From NCBI RefSeq assembly GCF_004210375.1, contig NC_134830.1, positions 48,489,094-48,553,093 of the forward strand: 64,000 bases of DNA. The letters run 5' to 3'. How positions within the stretch are numbered: the first letter of the stretch is position 1; each line of letters opens with the position of its first letter. The DNA is from Tachypleus tridentatus. Lineage: Eukaryota > Arthropoda > Merostomata > Xiphosura > Limulidae. The notes under the pieces are model-generated. The model was not told the origin of the DNA and did not search any database. It was given only the letters and a program-made list of their open reading frames with translations. Positions 60,895-64,000 of this stretch are shown here, piece after piece. The translations under genes were made by a program, and so were the position numbers.

Positions 60895-63130
60895 AAATGG
60901 GGATGTACACTTTTTCTCTACAGGCCACAAAAAACAAGAGTAAATCATTTATTTTGGTGCTACCTTATTATATCTCAGCTTGGGTGCAAATAAGTTTTGT
61001 CTTCAACTAGAGTTTTAAAGAAGCAGTGAGAGCTGCTTTTTCTGTACTGTCAACTAAAACTGTGCATGTCAGTTATGATAGAGTTCAACATTTAATTTTT
61101 GAACAGACATACTATCATAAAACAAGTTATAAGAAAAGTGTAGCTCTATTTAATTCTCACTTCAAATTTTGTCAAGAAATATTACACTTGCAGACTGCAT
61201 TCCCTTGTTTGGAATACACAAAACCTGGTCTTAAGTAACTCTCAGACAGAAAATAATATTTGATATAATTTATTTACACCAAGTACAATCGTGACTTCTA
61301 TTACATTTACTGAAATGGCACTTAAAACTTTTTTAAAAATCACGGCCTCTCGTACCTAAAATAGGCATAGTGCTGACAACAGCTATTGTTAAAAAGAACA
61401 AAGTGCTTTCTAGTATTTACCTGAGAAATATTTTTGCATAACAAAGTGTCCAAGTTAAAGTAAGGGTACAGGGTTCATTTTAACAAATATTTGAACATGG
61501 TAACAGTGAAGATAGCATAGGGTAATATAGTGGAAACAATAATTATCCACAAATTAATATTAACAGTAATGTTTGTATAAAAATTAACTCTACACAAGTT
61601 CCTTACTTTATTTGTTCCTAGAACTGAGATACAAATATGTAAGCAGTTAATATTGACTGTATTTAATAGGTTCTAGTCATAAATAATACACAACCATTTT
61701 CTTAGAACCTAGCATGTAACATTTTCCTCAGAGAAATACGTTACTTCAATATGCTCCCTAACACTAGTTTTTGTGACTTAAAACAGTTCAAAAAAATTCC
61801 TTTTGGTTTTCTTATCTTCAATTTCATTGACTAGTTTTTCAAAGTTAATTTTAGTAACTAATATAAGCCTCCTTATTATGATTATTAATGTTTTCTACCA
61901 ATAACTAGTCCTGACATGTATGGCATTATTTCAATGGCTATATCCAGCAACTATGAATAGTTTTGTTTTTCATATGGTTAACAAGACGGTTTAATTTTAT
62001 AAATAAGTAAAACTAATTTATGGCACAATTTAATCATGTTATACTTTATTATGTAGTCTAACAGACAGAAGAAAGAAAATTTCTCAATTATTTTGTTCTT
62101 TTTACACAAACGAATTCATTTTTAAAGAGAAAATAGTTGAAGTAGGTTATGAAAATATCACATTATAATTTTAGTTAAATTTCAAAATCCTGACCTATGA
62201 CCCAATGCAATAGCAGTAGTTTAACAGGAACAGATTTTCACAGTCCTGGATCCAGTTTTAAATACACAGTAATTTCTCACAAACTCTTGTGAAAATCTCC
62301 ACATAGTATACTTAGTTTTTGTTCTTCCCTTAAAGCATGATATCACATTTTGATATTGTTTACACAATAAATAAGTTGAAAGTAAGATATTTACAGTTTT
62401 TCATGAAAACACATTTCCCAATATTTTCTATACAAGGATTGAGTCACCACTATATAGAAATATAGCAACAATTTGTGGTAACAATTATGTTACACATACT
62501 AGAACAAATCACACACTTTGTGTAGTTCAGAGTCCCTAGCATTCTGATAAAGCTCCTGCATTATCTTAGTTTCTTTTATGTGGCCCAAGTCCGATACTGC
62601 TTGTATGAACACAGTTTCAAACAAGGTATCCAAGCAACACAAAACCTGATTTCAGATTCTGGTTGAAGGAAACGGAATATCTACTATCCGAGTAATTTTC
62701 TGAGAACATTCTCACCACTTTGGGTAAACAGCACACTTGTTAACCCTAGCACCACCTGTCTGAGGTAATAACAAACAAATACAAAACACCACCAACAGTT
62801 TAAATTCATGTAGGATATATATTAAACTCAGTAACATTGCCAATGGCTTTTTTACTTACTTCACATTAAAATTATTACATGCTAATTTCGCTACGATAAA
62901 CGCTAGCTACTGTTACACATCTTTTATCCTCTTAATGAAAGATCACGTTTTGAAACTTTTTTGGTATTCTGATGATTATAAAGCTAATTTCATAAGTCTT
63001 TTGTTTAGTTTCATTTATGTGTGTGTATATAATAGTCCTTTATGTATTTTTATGAAACTATTTTCTACAATGAAATGTCTATCTCAAAATATGTTTTTAA
63101 AACATGAATATCTTTGACCTTGTTTTTTGT
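60895..63130. other. Gene-free DNA
   Basis: AT-rich sequence without a recognisable gene, RNA or repeat family. Confidence 0.5.
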
Positions 63131-63149
63131 GTACATTGGTTTTATAAGT

Positions 63150-63260
63150 TCATATTCACAATATTATCTCACTGCACTGCAAGATGGTGTGGAGCTGGGT
63201 TTATTCCCATTTGTGGATGCTCACAAAAGTATACTATTGTCCTACAACAGGTACAACAGT
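63150..63260 (+). other. Possible isolated exon
   Basis: Within AT-rich DNA, a GC-richer piece reads LQDGVELGLFPFVDAHKSIL then LSYNRYNSARGD, which looks protein-like. AG/GT borders exist (CTGCAAG before 63184, CAACAG|GTACAA at 63250) but none is convincing, and I cannot name a family. It could be an exon of a gene continuing beyond the window, or chance. Confidence 0.15.
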
Positions 63261-64000
63261 GCGAGGGGGGATGTATTATATGTTTGTTTCTGGCAGTTCA
63301 TGTAATTTAAAACTATCTTCTTATGATGAGAAAAACATTTCATTATATATTTTTGAGCAACTCAAATAATTTATCATCAAACAGTGGCTGTGGACCACTT
63401 TTAATATGTGAAAACATACTACAACTCGCATTTAGGCAAGAATTACTAAGAATGTTTGAATATCCTGACAATGATAAGAGATTTCCTTGTCTAAAAAAAT
63501 AAGAAAAACAATAAAGAATATAATTGTATTTATGGTTGGACCTAAGTTTATTAGTGGAATGCTACAACATTCCTACCTCATTATGGTACCCTTTTAAAAC
63601 TTTTGTCCCTCACTGACAACAAACACTTTACGATCATTGTTTTGGAAATCTGTAGACCCCAATATTTGGTCCTAGTTCAAATATTTTTTCTATTTGCTCA
63701 AATGTAGCTTTTTTCTATATTAAAGAACTGTGCTATAATGAGAAAAAAATAAAATGTAATTCAATAAAGTCATGATGAGAAACATAACATAGGAATGTAT
63801 CAATAATGAGATTTTGTACCACAATATACAGGATTACAGCACCTAATCAACAGTCCCTTCAAAACTGTTTCTGACGTGTATACAAATAAATACTACACTA
63901 AAACTTAAAACTCCAGAAAACAAGGGCTGAAATAACTTGAAATATGTGATTGATGACAATACAGCTAATCTCACTCATTTACAAGTTTTTACAATGCTTG

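Overview
The window is animal nuclear DNA: AT-rich, with long introns, many minisatellites and several transposon families. It holds one recognisable gene, an arthropod-type kinesin-1 heavy chain (Khc/KIF5 family), on the + strand from about 8.4 kb to 58.3 kb. The protein is closest in my memory to arthropod kinesin-1. The tRNA-derived SINEs look like ones I associate with horseshoe crabs, so a chelicerate, perhaps a xiphosuran, is my best guess. That is an inference and not something the sequence proves.

Layout. 1-8 kb is upstream DNA made mostly of mobile-element remains: a Buster-like hAT right end, SINE copies, a hAT transposon with terminal repeats and target duplication, a decayed gag-like stretch and an inverted-repeat element. 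A CpG-richer patch at about 8.04-8.21 kb ends in a good splice donor and is the best promoter/5'UTR candidate. 8416-58250 is Khc in 24 coding exons plus one of two candidate terminal exons. All junctions between exons are GT-AG and all phases agree once two single-base gaps are allowed for. 58.3-64 kb is 3'UTR or intergenic DNA with no clear gene.

The exons encode, in order, the motor domain (P-loop, switch I, switch II), the neck, the long coiled-coil stalk with the light-chain binding segment, and the tail with the IAK autoinhibitory motif. The predicted protein is about 951 or 970 residues depending on the last exon. As written the sequence has two one-base deletions, in exon 1 and in exon 11, each of which breaks the reading frame. 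Because every splice site and the rest of the protein are conserved, I read these as assembly errors more probably than as inactivating mutations.

The introns carry a complete but dead Jockey-type non-LTR retrotransposon (about 5 kb, target duplication visible) that split a 55-57 bp minisatellite, a dead mariner on the minus strand, a TA-flanked terminal-inverted-repeat element, a perfect 248 bp tandem duplication, and around a dozen unrelated minisatellites, many with unit lengths near 46-48 bp. The 48 bp array in intron 1 generates long open frames on both strands that are artefacts of the repeat.
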